Source of the DNA: Elusimicrobia bacterium CG08_land_8_20_14_0_20_59_10
GTDB lineage: Bacteria; Elusimicrobiota; Elusimicrobia; Elusimicrobiales; UBA9959
DNA: 12,384 nucleotides
Assembly: GCA_002779045.1 (NCBI GenBank)
Contig: PEXO01000202.1
Coordinates: forward strand, 1 to 12,384
Direction of reading: 5' to 3'
Under the pieces are notes generated by a model. It did no database searches, was not told where the DNA came from, and saw only the letters and a list, made by a program, of their open reading frames with translations. Position numbers and translations under genes: made by a program. Each line of letters begins with the position of its first letter. Position 1 is the stretch's first letter. This document shows, piece after piece, positions 1-6,605 of this stretch.

Positions 1-17
1 TGATCATACCGAGTCAA

Positions 18-60
18 TAAAAAAAAGAGCCCGTCCGCTTCAGGCGGACGGGACCTTTTT
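18..60 (-). terminator. Bidirectional intrinsic terminator after the GH57 gene
   Basis: A perfect 9-bp GC-rich stem (30-38 pairing with 44-52) encloses a 5-nt loop. Read on the minus strand it starts about 20 nt past the GH57 stop codon and is followed, after three bases, by a run of eight T (complement of 19-26). Read on the plus strand it is followed by five T (56-60), so it could also stop transcription entering from the left edge. Confidence 0.85.
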
Positions 61-73
61 ATGTCCGGACGCC

Positions 74-1693
74 TCAGCTGCGGGCGGCTTTGTCGGCTTC
101 CTGCGTGGAGAAGACCCGGTAGTTCATCTCGGGGAAGATATTGTCGCGCCACTCGATGTCACTGAGGAAGTTCTCCTCCAGCCTGTTGCCCATTATCTGC
201 TCGTAGAGGCCGGTGAAGCGGTGAGTATGCGCCACGAAGCGCTTGGTGGAATAGTTCTTGGCGGTGCCTACGGTCATCAAAAAAGCCCAGTCCGACGACA
301 TGCCCAGAACCACTTCGCGCGCGCACTGGTTCAGCGCGCGCCGGAGGACGCCGTCGGCGGCCGGGAACTTATTGGCCAGTTCCACCATGCGCTCCACCTG
401 CTTGTGGAGGTGGCGGTACATCCAGTCATTGGCGCCGTTGAGCCAGACCTCGTTGTAGCCCTTGTCCCCCCAGGTGGACATAGAAGGCTGCACCACCTGG
501 TTGTCGGGGTGCATGGTAAGGTACTCGCTCGGCGTGAGCAGCTTTATGGACTTCTGGTCGTGGTGGAGCTTCTTGAACAGGAATTCCAGGAAGTCCACGC
601 CCTCGTACCACCAGTGGCCGTATAATTCCGCGTCGTACATGGAGATCACTATCGGCTTCTTGCCGAGGAAGTGTTCAAGGTGTTCTATCTGGCGCTCGCG
701 GTTGAACATGAAGTTGCCGGCGTGGCTGGCGGCCATTGCGCGGGCCTCCGCCGGGTTATAGGGCGCCTTTTCGTTGAGCTGCACCTTGCCGGTAATCTTG
801 TAGTACTTCATGCCGATATTGCGGCGCACGCCGTCCTGGTGCAGGTACGGCTTTACATAATCGTATTCCAGGTCATAGCCGAGGTCGCGGTAGAACTCCC
901 GGTAGCGCTGGTCGCCGGGATAGCCGGTTTCCGCGCTCCAGACCTGCTGGGCGCTTTCCATATCGCGGCCGAAGGCGGCCACGCCGGAGGGGCAGTAGAC
1001 CGGGGCGTATACGCCGTAGCGCGGCCGCGGGCTGCCGTAGATTATGCCATGCGTCTCAAGGAAGAAATACCGTATGCCCTCCGCCTTCAGGAAAACGTCG
1101 TCCCCGGGGTTATAGGCGCATTCCGCCAGCCAGATGCCGCGCGGCCCGCGCCCGAAATGCTTGCGGTAATCGTCGGCGGCCAGCTTGATCTGCGCGTGCA
1201 CCGCTTCTTTGCGCAGTTCCAGCGGCAGGAAGCCGTGGGTGGCGCCGCAGGTGATGATCTCCAGTTTTCCCAGGTCCTGGAACTTCTTGAAGCCGTCCAG
1301 GATCCTGCCGTGGTAATAGTCCTCGTAAAGCTCGCGTATCCGGCGGAACTTGGTCTCGTACATCTTGGCCACGTCGTAGAACTTCGTGTTGCGGGTACGC
1401 ACCACTTCTTTTTCCGCCAGTTCGAGCCGCAGGTTATAATAGCGGCGAAAGCGCTCGCGCAGCAGCTCGTCCGCCATCATATTGCAGAGCGGCGGCGTAA
1501 TGGACATGGTAACGCGGAAATCCGTGCCTTCCGCGGTCAGCCGTTCGTACACGTCCAGGAGCGGAATATAGGTTTCGCACATCGCCTCGAAGAACCAGTC
1601 TTCCTCCAGGAAGTCCTCGTACTCCGGGTGACGTATAAAAGGCAGGTGCGCGTGAAGGACGAAAGAAAGGTAGCCTTTTTCGTTATTTGCCAT
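74..1693 (-). CDS. GH57 family 1,4-alpha-glucan branching enzyme (DUF1957 type)
   Basis: A 539-residue glycoside hydrolase family 57 protein, most likely the branching enzyme (EC 2.4.1.18) that creates alpha-1,6 branches in glycogen-like glucans in the cytoplasm. Family motifs are visible in order: HAHLPF at 14-19, GATHGFLP at 150-157, GIWLAECAY at 186-194 with E191 as presumed nucleophile, and SMYDAELYGHWWYEG from 351 with D354 as presumed acid/base. These positions agree with what I recall for Thermococcus and Thermus GH57 branching enzymes, and the length is normal for that group; no signal peptide is seen. The gene starts inside the end of the DUF4912 gene (11-bp overlap), with no clear Shine-Dalgarno, so translation probably depends on coupling. 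A 4-alpha-glucanotransferase or amylase is the main alternative, but the motif-3/4 context and C-terminal region favour branching activity. Confidence 0.88.
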   Translation of the reverse strand: MANNEKGYLSFVLHAHLPFIRHPEYEDFLEEDWFFEAMCETYIPLLDVYERLTAEGTDFRVTMSITPPLCNMMADELLRERFRRYYNLRLELAEKEVVRTRNTKFYDVAKMYETKFRRIRELYEDYYHGRILDGFKKFQDLGKLEIITCGATHGFLPLELRKEAVHAQIKLAADDYRKHFGRGPRGIWLAECAYNPGDDVFLKAEGIRYFFLETHGIIYGSPRPRYGVYAPVYCPSGVAAFGRDMESAQQVWSAETGYPGDQRYREFYRDLGYDLEYDYVKPYLHQDGVRRNIGMKYYKITGKVQLNEKAPYNPAEARAMAASHAGNFMFNRERQIEHLEHFLGKKPIVISMYDAELYGHWWYEGVDFLEFLFKKLHHDQKSIKLLTPSEYLTMHPDNQVVQPSMSTWGDKGYNEVWLNGANDWMYRHLHKQVERMVELANKFPAADGVLRRALNQCAREVVLGMSSDWAFLMTVGTAKNYSTKRFVAHTHRFTGLYEQIMGNRLEENFLSDIEWRDNIFPEMNYRVFSTQEADKAARS

Positions 1694-2543
1694 CGGTGGT
1701 GGTGGCCCTGGTGACCTTGATACCTATCTCCCTTGAATCGGTCTCGTCCTTGGACAGCGCCTTCACCGGCAGGTCCATGGCGCCGTCGGGCAGCGCGAAA
1801 CGCATGGAAAAAGTGCCGTCCGGGTTCAGGTTGACCTTGCGGCCCGCCACGGTTACGAAGGCGTCGGGTTCGGTGGCCCCGTAAAGGATGAGTTCGCAGT
1901 CGGCCACCAGCCAGAACTTCTTCCCGGCCGGCTTCGGCTGTTGCAGGGTCTGCGACGACATGGAGCTGACCCCCCACGAGGAGGCCCTTGAGAACACGGC
2001 GCGCAGCATTTCCCAGCGCTGCGCCAGCGACTTGGCCACTTCGCCGGAGCCCTTGCCTATGTATTCCACGCCGGAGAGCTGCAGCAGCTTGTCGAAGTCA
2101 GCGGAAACGGCCATCCACTTCTCGTCCGTAACGTCGGAAACGCGGCCGGCCGGCAGGTTGACGGTATTGGTCTTGACCAGCCCGATGAAGGAGCCGTCGG
2201 GCATGGCCAGGCCTATCTCGCAGCAGTAGGGCTTGCCGCTCTCCTGCACGTTGACATACCAGCTTTTGGCGTCGTGCATCACCTGTATGTCGAAATATTT
2301 GGCGGCGGAGGGGTCGGTGGCGTCATAGACGCGTATCACCTGGCGGCCTTTCTGGAAGATGTCCTGCCCGTGTTTTTTGCGGACTTCATTTTTGGAGTTC
2401 TCTGTTATCTCCCAATAAACGAACATCCAGTTGGGATCGCGCGGAAGCAGCGCCGCTTCCGTGGTGCCATAGTTTTCCGGCAGCGCCTTATGTTCGGCTT
2501 CAGGCGCGTTATTACCTTTTTTCATCTGCCCTGACGAAGTCAT
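1683..2543 (-). CDS. DUF4912 domain-containing protein
   Basis: A 286-residue protein. Residues about 25-145 match the DUF4912 family, with the signature LPRDPNWMFVYWEIT at 33-47. A polar linker (about 165-205) follows, then a small second domain (about 208-275) with FWLVADCELILYGATEPDA and DGTFSMRFALPDG segments that look like a beta-rich, Ig-like or carbohydrate-binding fold. No signal peptide or membrane segment is present, so it is probably cytoplasmic. The biochemical role of DUF4912 is not established to my knowledge. Overlap with the downstream GH57 gene suggests a role in alpha-glucan handling, perhaps binding the glucan or the enzyme; that is inference. The start is well supported: AAGGAG lies about 8 nt upstream of this ATG, whereas the next Met (residue 7) has no such site. 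Confidence 0.85.
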   Translation of the reverse strand: MTSSGQMKKGNNAPEAEHKALPENYGTTEAALLPRDPNWMFVYWEITENSKNEVRKKHGQDIFQKGRQVIRVYDATDPSAAKYFDIQVMHDAKSWYVNVQESGKPYCCEIGLAMPDGSFIGLVKTNTVNLPAGRVSDVTDEKWMAVSADFDKLLQLSGVEYIGKGSGEVAKSLAQRWEMLRAVFSRASSWGVSSMSSQTLQQPKPAGKKFWLVADCELILYGATEPDAFVTVAGRKVNLNPDGTFSMRFALPDGAMDLPVKALSKDETDSREIGIKVTRATTTDGK

Positions 2544-2557
2544 TTATCTCTCCTTTT
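2535..2557 (-). promoter_or_regulatory. Shine-Dalgarno of the DUF4912 gene
   Basis: On the minus strand the sequence AAAAAGGAGAGATAAATG places a strong AAGGAG about 8 nt ahead of the ATG. This fixes the start of the DUF4912 gene and is one of the few textbook ribosome sites in the window. Confidence 0.7.
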
Positions 2558-2650
2558 TGTACACCCCGGTATACGTGGAGGCCCCCCTCCAAAAATATGG
2601 GCCGGAGACGCGGATAATCGGTATTAAATGTCCCGCGCCCCCTGCGGCTG

Positions 2651-2666
2651 TGTTTTTATTATAGCA
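2651..2666 (-). promoter_or_regulatory. Extended -10 promoter for the DUF4912-GH57 operon
   Basis: On the minus strand, TGCTATAAT (about 2658-2666) is a perfect extended -10 element (TGnTATAAT). No good -35 hexamer is found 16-18 bp upstream, which is usual for extended -10 promoters. Transcription would begin near 2651, leaving a leader of roughly 105 nt before the DUF4912 ATG. The site lies in the 167-bp gap between the DUF4912 start and the upstream ABC transporter stop. Apart from a small GGAGG/CCTCC hairpin near 2578-2591, I see nothing else in that gap. Confidence 0.55.
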
Positions 2667-2710
2667 AATCAGACTTTCTTGTGGAAGCTGCGAAAGAAAG
2701 CCCCGGCCTT

Positions 2711-4480
2711 TCACCCCAGTATAGGGGAATCCGGCGGCAGCCCGTAGGTGCGCGCCAGTATTTCCGTGGCCAGCAGGCCGGGAGCCGGGCCGTAAACGGG
2801 CCTGTGGCCGGGGTGCAGGAGGAGGACCTTGTTGCAGCCGAGCCTGGCCAGGGCCGGCTCATGCAGCACGGCGGCCACGGCAAAGCCCCTGCCGGCCAGG
2901 CCGGAGAGCAGCGCCAGTATCTGAGCCTTGTATTTCAGGTCCAGGTGCGAGGTGGGCTCGTCCAGCAGCAGGAGCCGGGCGCCCTGGGCCAGGGCCTGGG
3001 CTATGAAGACCAGCTGCCTTTCGCCGCTGGAAAGGGCGTTGATGGAGCGGCCCTCCAGCCCGGAGATCCCGGTTTGCGCCAGCGCCGAATCGGCCGCCTT
3101 TTCATCCTCCGCCGAATAGCCGCGCCAGAAGCCGGTGCGCGCGGTGCGCCCGAGCAGCACGGTCTCCCTTACCGTAAAATCATACGGGGTGGAGGTCTCG
3201 CTGGGCACATAGGCGGCCAGCCCGGCCAGCTGCCGCAGCGGCAGTTTCCGCAGGGCCCTGCCGCCCAGGAGGACCTGCCCGGAGCCGGCCCGGATAAACC
3301 CCGTAAGCAGTTTCAGCAGGGTGGATTTGCCGGAACCGTTGGGGCCCAGCACGCAAAGGAAATCGCCCTGCGCAATCTCGAGGGAAAGGTCCGTTATAAG
3401 CGGTTCGCGGCCGTAGGAAAAGTTAAGCCCGCGCGCGCTGAGCGGGGCCGGGGCCCCGCTTTTTGCGGCGACAGCACCCGGGTGCGCGGCGGCGGCAACA
3501 AAGGACGCCGGGCTCCCTTTAGCGGCGGACGGCGAGAAGACCGGCGTCCCTGTCCCCGAACGCCGCCACAGCAGCCACATAAAGAAGGGCGCTCCCGCAA
3601 GCGCCATTATGACCCCCGCCGGGATCTCCGCCGGCGAGAACAGCGAACGCCCCGCGGCATCCGCCGCCGTCAGCAGGGCCGCGCCGCCCACGGCCGCCGC
3701 GGGGATGAGCGCTTTGGCGGAGGGGCCGGTGAACAGCCGCATTATATGCGGCGTCATCAGGCCTACGAAACCTATGGTCCCGCCCAGCGAAACAGCCGCC
3801 GAGGTTGAGGCGCAGGCGATAGTAAAAAAGATAAGGCGTTCACGGGCCGGGTCGGCGCCCAGGTGATAGGCCTTTTCCTCGCCAAGGCCCATGGCGTCCA
3901 GCGCCCGCCAGCGGCCGATGGAGAACACCGCGCCGGCCGCTATTATGGCGGCGGAAACGCCCAGCTCCGCGCCCGAAGGCGCATAAAGCCCCCCCAGCAC
4001 GAAGCTGAATAAAGAAAAAGACCGTTCCTTGGACACGCTCAGCGTAAGCAGGACCACGGCGGACAGGAAGGCGCTGACCGCCACGCCGGCCAGCACCAGC
4101 GAGGCGTCGGACAGGCGTCCCGCCTTGCGGGCCAGCCAGTAGGAAAGGAAAGTGGCGCCGAAGGCGCCGCAGAAGACGAGGAGATAAAAAAGCGGGGTGC
4201 TGCGCTCTATGCCGGCTATAAAGCAAAGCACGGCCGCGGCCACGGCCCCGGCCGAAGTGCCCAGGATATAAGGATCGCTGAGCGGGTTTTTAAGCGCGCC
4301 CTGGAAAAGCGCGCCGGCAAGGCCCAGGCCGGCGCCTACGGTAAGCGCGGCCAGCGTGCGCGGCAGGCGCAGGCCCGTTATCAGGGCCCAGTCCGAGATC
4401 CCGGCCGGCCCGGCGGCAAGGGAGAAAAGCACGGCCGCGGCCAGGACGGCGGAAAGAATCAGGAAGGAACGCGCGCGCAT
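2711..4480 (-). CDS. Fused BtuC-like permease and BtuD-like ATPase (corrinoid/iron-siderophore type ABC importer)
   Basis: A 589-residue protein joining two subunits that are normally separate. Residues 1 to about 307 are a FecCD/BtuC permease: hydrophobic helices throughout, PRTLAALTVGAGLGLAGALFQ at 40-60 and the family hallmark GTIGFVGLMTPHIMRLF at 234-250. A low-complexity Ala/Gly/Pro/Ser linker (about 308-345) leads to an ABC ATPase: Walker A GPNGSGKST 379-387, signature LSSGERQ 483-489, Walker B LLLLDEP 503-509, switch His 540. The Q-loop position has Ser 427 (AYVPSE) where Gln is expected. The stop of the binding-protein gene lies 4 nt upstream of this ATG. With that gene and the riboswitch before it, the likely cargo is cobalamin or another corrinoid imported across the inner membrane. 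Two copies would form the whole BtuC2D2 core. Heme or siderophore transport is the alternative by family alone. Confidence 0.88.
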   Translation of the reverse strand: MRARSFLILSAVLAAAVLFSLAAGPAGISDWALITGLRLPRTLAALTVGAGLGLAGALFQGALKNPLSDPYILGTSAGAVAAAVLCFIAGIERSTPLFYLLVFCGAFGATFLSYWLARKAGRLSDASLVLAGVAVSAFLSAVVLLTLSVSKERSFSLFSFVLGGLYAPSGAELGVSAAIIAAGAVFSIGRWRALDAMGLGEEKAYHLGADPARERLIFFTIACASTSAAVSLGGTIGFVGLMTPHIMRLFTGPSAKALIPAAAVGGAALLTAADAAGRSLFSPAEIPAGVIMALAGAPFFMWLLWRRSGTGTPVFSPSAAKGSPASFVAAAAHPGAVAAKSGAPAPLSARGLNFSYGREPLITDLSLEIAQGDFLCVLGPNGSGKSTLLKLLTGFIRAGSGQVLLGGRALRKLPLRQLAGLAAYVPSETSTPYDFTVRETVLLGRTARTGFWRGYSAEDEKAADSALAQTGISGLEGRSINALSSGERQLVFIAQALAQGARLLLLDEPTSHLDLKYKAQILALLSGLAGRGFAVAAVLHEPALARLGCNKVLLLHPGHRPVYGPAPGLLATEILARTYGLPPDSPILG

Positions 4481-4484
4481 GAGT

Positions 4485-5291
4485 TTACTTTTCCAGCAGG
4501 GTTCTAAGTTTTATTATCTCGCCGAAGATGCGCGGGCCGGGCCTTGAAAAGATATCGCGATCAAGGCTGGTTATTACCCGGCCGGCTTTAACCGCCGCCA
4601 GGCCGGCGGCCATGGGGCGTTTACGGAATTCTTCGCCCGAACCGGAAAGGAGCACCACCACCTGCGGGTCAAGCAGCAGCACCTCTTCCCACGAAGCCTG
4701 GAAATACCCCTTCTTCTCTTTCCCGAAGATATTCATGCCGCCGGAAAAGAAAACCACGTCGGACAGGAAGGAGTCCCCCCCGGCGGTCCAGCCGCCCGCG
4801 TCGGTCTCGAAATAAACGCTCACCGGTCCGGACTTCTTCGGCGCCGGCAGTTGGGCGCGCAGTTCGCGCACCAGCTTTTCGCCTTCGGCCTTGCGGCCCA
4901 GCTTCTCCGCTATCAGTTTTATCGTGGAGAAGATGTCCGCTACGCTTTTTTCCTCAGGGATGCGGACAACTTTTATCTTGAGCTTCGACAGCTGATCTTT
5001 TACGCGGGAACCGGCCCAGTAACCAGAGAAGACCAGGTCCGGCCTGAGCGAATAGACCTTTTCCACATTGGGACGCAGATAATCGCCTGTCTTTTCCAGC
5101 TTTTCGGCCTCCGGCGGCCAGTTGCAGAAATTGGAGACGCCGACAAGCTCGCCGCCCGCGCCGAGCGCGAAGATTATCTCGGTGTAGGAAGGCATGAGGG
5201 ACACCACGCGCAGGGCGCCGGCGGGCGGGGCGAAAAGACAGAAGACGGAAGCAAAGACGAGAATGTGCTTTGAAATATTCTTTGTTGCCAT
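4485..5291 (-). CDS. btuF: BtuF-like periplasmic corrinoid-binding protein
   Basis: A 268-residue periplasmic binding protein of the BtuF/FepB-like (TroA superfamily) type, delivering substrate to the fused permease-ATPase encoded next. Residues 1-26 form a signal peptide (basic start, hydrophobic core, PPAGA before the cleavage point) with no lipobox cysteine, so a soluble periplasmic protein is expected. The mature part opens with RVVSLMPSYTEIIFALGAG (28-46) and VGVSNFCNWPPEA (50-62), closely like BtuF. PPEA (Glu 61) and SWEEV (Glu 202/203 region) correspond to the glutamates that dock onto permease arginines in the family. The ATG directly follows the T-run of a terminator hairpin; the nearest AAGGAG is about 33 nt upstream, with the hairpin between, so initiation is unusual. 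Substrate assignment rests mainly on the cobalamin riboswitch upstream. Confidence 0.85.
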   Translation of the reverse strand: MATKNISKHILVFASVFCLFAPPAGALRVVSLMPSYTEIIFALGAGGELVGVSNFCNWPPEAEKLEKTGDYLRPNVEKVYSLRPDLVFSGYWAGSRVKDQLSKLKIKVVRIPEEKSVADIFSTIKLIAEKLGRKAEGEKLVRELRAQLPAPKKSGPVSVYFETDAGGWTAGGDSFLSDVVFFSGGMNIFGKEKKGYFQASWEEVLLLDPQVVVLLSGSGEEFRKRPMAAGLAAVKAGRVITSLDRDIFSRPGPRIFGEIIKLRTLLEK

Positions 5292-5320
5292 AAAAACAGC
5301 CCAACCGAAAAGGATGGGCT
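5292..5320 (-). terminator. Riboswitch-associated intrinsic terminator abutting the btuF start codon
   Basis: On the minus strand AGCCCA (5320-5315) pairs with TGGGCT (5303-5298), a 6-bp stem extended by two inner C-G pairs after a mismatch. One G and five T follow and run directly into the ATG at 5291. It sits at the place expected for the expression platform of the upstream cobalamin riboswitch, so bound corrinoid would favour termination before btuF. Confidence 0.7.
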
Positions 5321-5363
5321 TGAACTCCTTCCCCTCGGAATCCCTGCCGCCGGGGCGGAAGGG

Positions 5364-5452
5364 TTTGCAGTAGACCGGGCTCAGCCTTGCGGCATCACCG
5401 TTGCGGGGCAGCCGGGGAGTCTCACCCCGTTCCTGCTGCAGTACTTGCTACA
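5364..5452 (-). promoter_or_regulatory. Cobalamin riboswitch aptamer (compact form)
   Basis: The minus strand carries the conserved core of cobalamin riboswitches: AGGAA followed by a GGGG/CCCC hairpin with GGTGAGACTCC, then GGCTGCCCCGCAAC, and a B12-box-like AGCCCGGTCTACTGC (about 5383-5367). The peripheral arm between CGCAAC and the B12 box is cut down to a 3-bp GCC/GGC hairpin with a GCAA (GNRA) tetraloop. A short GTAG/CTAC pairing (5451-5448 with 5373-5370) may close the element; its 5' strand includes the TAG stop of the upstream ATPase gene. Downstream, CCTTCC can pair with GGAAGG near 5330, then comes the terminator hairpin. By family it should lower transporter expression when corrinoid is plentiful. 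Confidence 0.85.
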
Positions 5453-6149
5453 TCTTACCAAAAATAGAAGAGACGCACCTGTCCAGGTCGCGCGCGAACT
5501 CCGTCTTAAGGAGCGCCGCCGGGCGGCCCATGGCCTTTTCAAGCGCCGGGTCCGGCCTTATCCTGCCGGCGCGCGGAGAGCGGGAAGGGGACATATTCTC
5601 GATAACGCCCAGCACCGGCAGCTTTAATCTGCGGTAAAGGGCCAGGGAGCGGTCAAGCACGTCGCGGGCTATAACGGACGGCGTGGTGACGGCCAGCACC
5701 TCGGCCCTGGGGATGAAGCGCATTATGTCCAGCGCAGCGTCGTTTATGCCCGGCGGCATGTCCAGCACCAGGAAGTCCAGTTCCCCCCACTGCGTAATGG
5801 CCAGCAGCTCTATTATGGCGTCGGAAACGTTCGCCCCGCGCAGCGGCACGGCCTTATTCTCCGAGAAAAAGACCACCGACATGTACTTCACGCCGGCAAT
5901 AAGAGGCGGTTCCAGGCCTTTCTCCTCTTTGGGAAAAAGACCCCTGGCGCCGAGGATAAGGTGGCTGGAAGCCCCGGCGAAGTCCAGGTCGAAAAGGCCG
6001 GTCTTAAAACCTTTACGCGCAAGCAGGAGGGCCAGCGCGGAGGCGGTGACACTTTTTCCTATGCCGCCTTTCCAACCGGTGACGGCTATTACGCGCCCGA
6101 CGCCGCTAAGGCGCTCCGAGATCACGGAAGGGCGCGGATCGATGTTCAT
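5448..6149 (-). CDS. Mrp/MinD-family P-loop ATPase, probable ATPase-type HypB (HypA partner)
   Basis: A 233-residue SIMIBI-class ATPase. GWKGGIGKS at 25-33 is the deviant Walker A with both lysines (K27, K32), DLDFAGASSH (54-63) is switch I, and DFLVLDMPPG (125-134) contains Walker B; VIENMS (182-187) is shared with Mrp/NBP35 proteins. The CxxC that Fe-S carrier Mrp/ApbC proteins use after ENMS is missing (ENMSPSRSPRAG instead), so an Fe-S scaffold role is unlikely. Its start overlaps the end of hypA by 4 bp (ATGA). In Thermococcus kodakarensis a Mrp/MinD-like ATPase encoded with HypA acts as the ATPase-type HypB that raises HypA's nickel affinity; the same pairing here, plus a [NiFe] hydrogenase in the window, makes that the best call. 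A generic ParA/Mrp protein is the alternative. Confidence 0.75.
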   Translation of the reverse strand: MNIDPRPSVISERLSGVGRVIAVTGWKGGIGKSVTASALALLLARKGFKTGLFDLDFAGASSHLILGARGLFPKEEKGLEPPLIAGVKYMSVVFFSENKAVPLRGANVSDAIIELLAITQWGELDFLVLDMPPGINDAALDIMRFIPRAEVLAVTTPSVIARDVLDRSLALYRRLKLPVLGVIENMSPSRSPRAGRIRPDPALEKAMGRPAALLKTEFARDLDRCVSSIFGKM

Positions 6150-6550
6150 TTACTGCCCTTTATATAGCTGAGGCCCACGCCGCGCCCGGCGGTTATCTCG
6201 AAATCCGGGCTTTTGCAGCGGGGGCATTTGAGGAAGGTATGGGCCATCTCGGGGACGAAATGGATGAACTCCGCCTCGTCCTTTGTTTTTTTAAGGCCCT
6301 TGAGCGGGAACTCTTTGGCGCAGGCCTTGCAGCGGAAGACGGCTGGTTCCACGGTGACCTTGAAGCGGCAGTCCTTAGCGGCGGGATGTTCCCCCCTCAG
6401 GCCGTCCAGGGCGAAGATGAAGATCTCCTTGTCTATGGCCTGGAGCTCGCCGAAGACGACCCCTGCTTCTTTGAGCTTCTTTAACTTTTTAAGCCCGGAA
6501 TGCTCGACGGCGGTCTTTATCACGGATTCAGCTAATGCCCATTCATGCAT
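6146..6550 (-). CDS. hypA: HypA nickel metallochaperone for [NiFe] hydrogenase
   Basis: A 134-residue HypA that delivers nickel to the hydrogenase large-subunit precursor. It begins MHEWALAE, with H2 as the N-terminal nickel ligand (MHE), and has VVFGELQAID typical of the family. The zinc site is two CxxC pairs, C74/C77 and C109/C112. They are separated by 31 residues, longer than in E. coli-type HypA (about 116 residues total), and this insert holds EFIHFVPEMAHTF with H97. From memory this insert and the ending DFEITAGRGVGLSYIK closely resemble Thermococcus HypA, whose His98 also binds nickel. The 3' end overlaps the ATPase gene by 4 bp. No Shine-Dalgarno precedes the ATG, and a -10-like element lies so close that the mRNA may be leaderless. 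Confidence 0.93.
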   Translation of the reverse strand: MHEWALAESVIKTAVEHSGLKKLKKLKEAGVVFGELQAIDKEIFIFALDGLRGEHPAAKDCRFKVTVEPAVFRCKACAKEFPLKGLKKTKDEAEFIHFVPEMAHTFLKCPRCKSPDFEITAGRGVGLSYIKGSK

Positions 6551-6565
6551 GCTTAAATAATACCA
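6550..6565 (-). promoter_or_regulatory. Possible extended -10 promoter giving a leaderless hypA mRNA
   Basis: On the minus strand TGGTATTAT (about 6565-6557) fits an extended -10 (TGnTATnAT-like). Seven bases later is the hypA ATG at 6550, so the predicted start of transcription coincides with the start codon. There is no matching -35 and no Shine-Dalgarno, so this is plausible but unproven. Confidence 0.35.
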
Positions 6566-6605
6566 AATTTGGATTTACCCCGGGACAGGCCCAGTTGCCC
6601 CCCCT

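Noticed and set aside
671..1714. Long open frame on the plus strand opposite the GH57 gene
   Set aside because: It mirrors the coding frame of a strongly conserved enzyme in GC-rich DNA, has no family motif, and its composition is that of an antisense shadow.
2681..3808. 375-codon plus-strand open frame opposite the ABC transporter
   Set aside because: Low-complexity Gly/Arg/Pro/Gln-rich translation with no recognisable domain; the opposite strand has all ABC ATPase motifs.
5448..6149. Classical Mrp/ApbC iron-sulfur carrier or chromosome-partitioning ParA
   Set aside because: The CxxC needed for cluster binding is absent after ENMS, and there is no parB nearby; overlap with hypA favours a hydrogenase maturation role.
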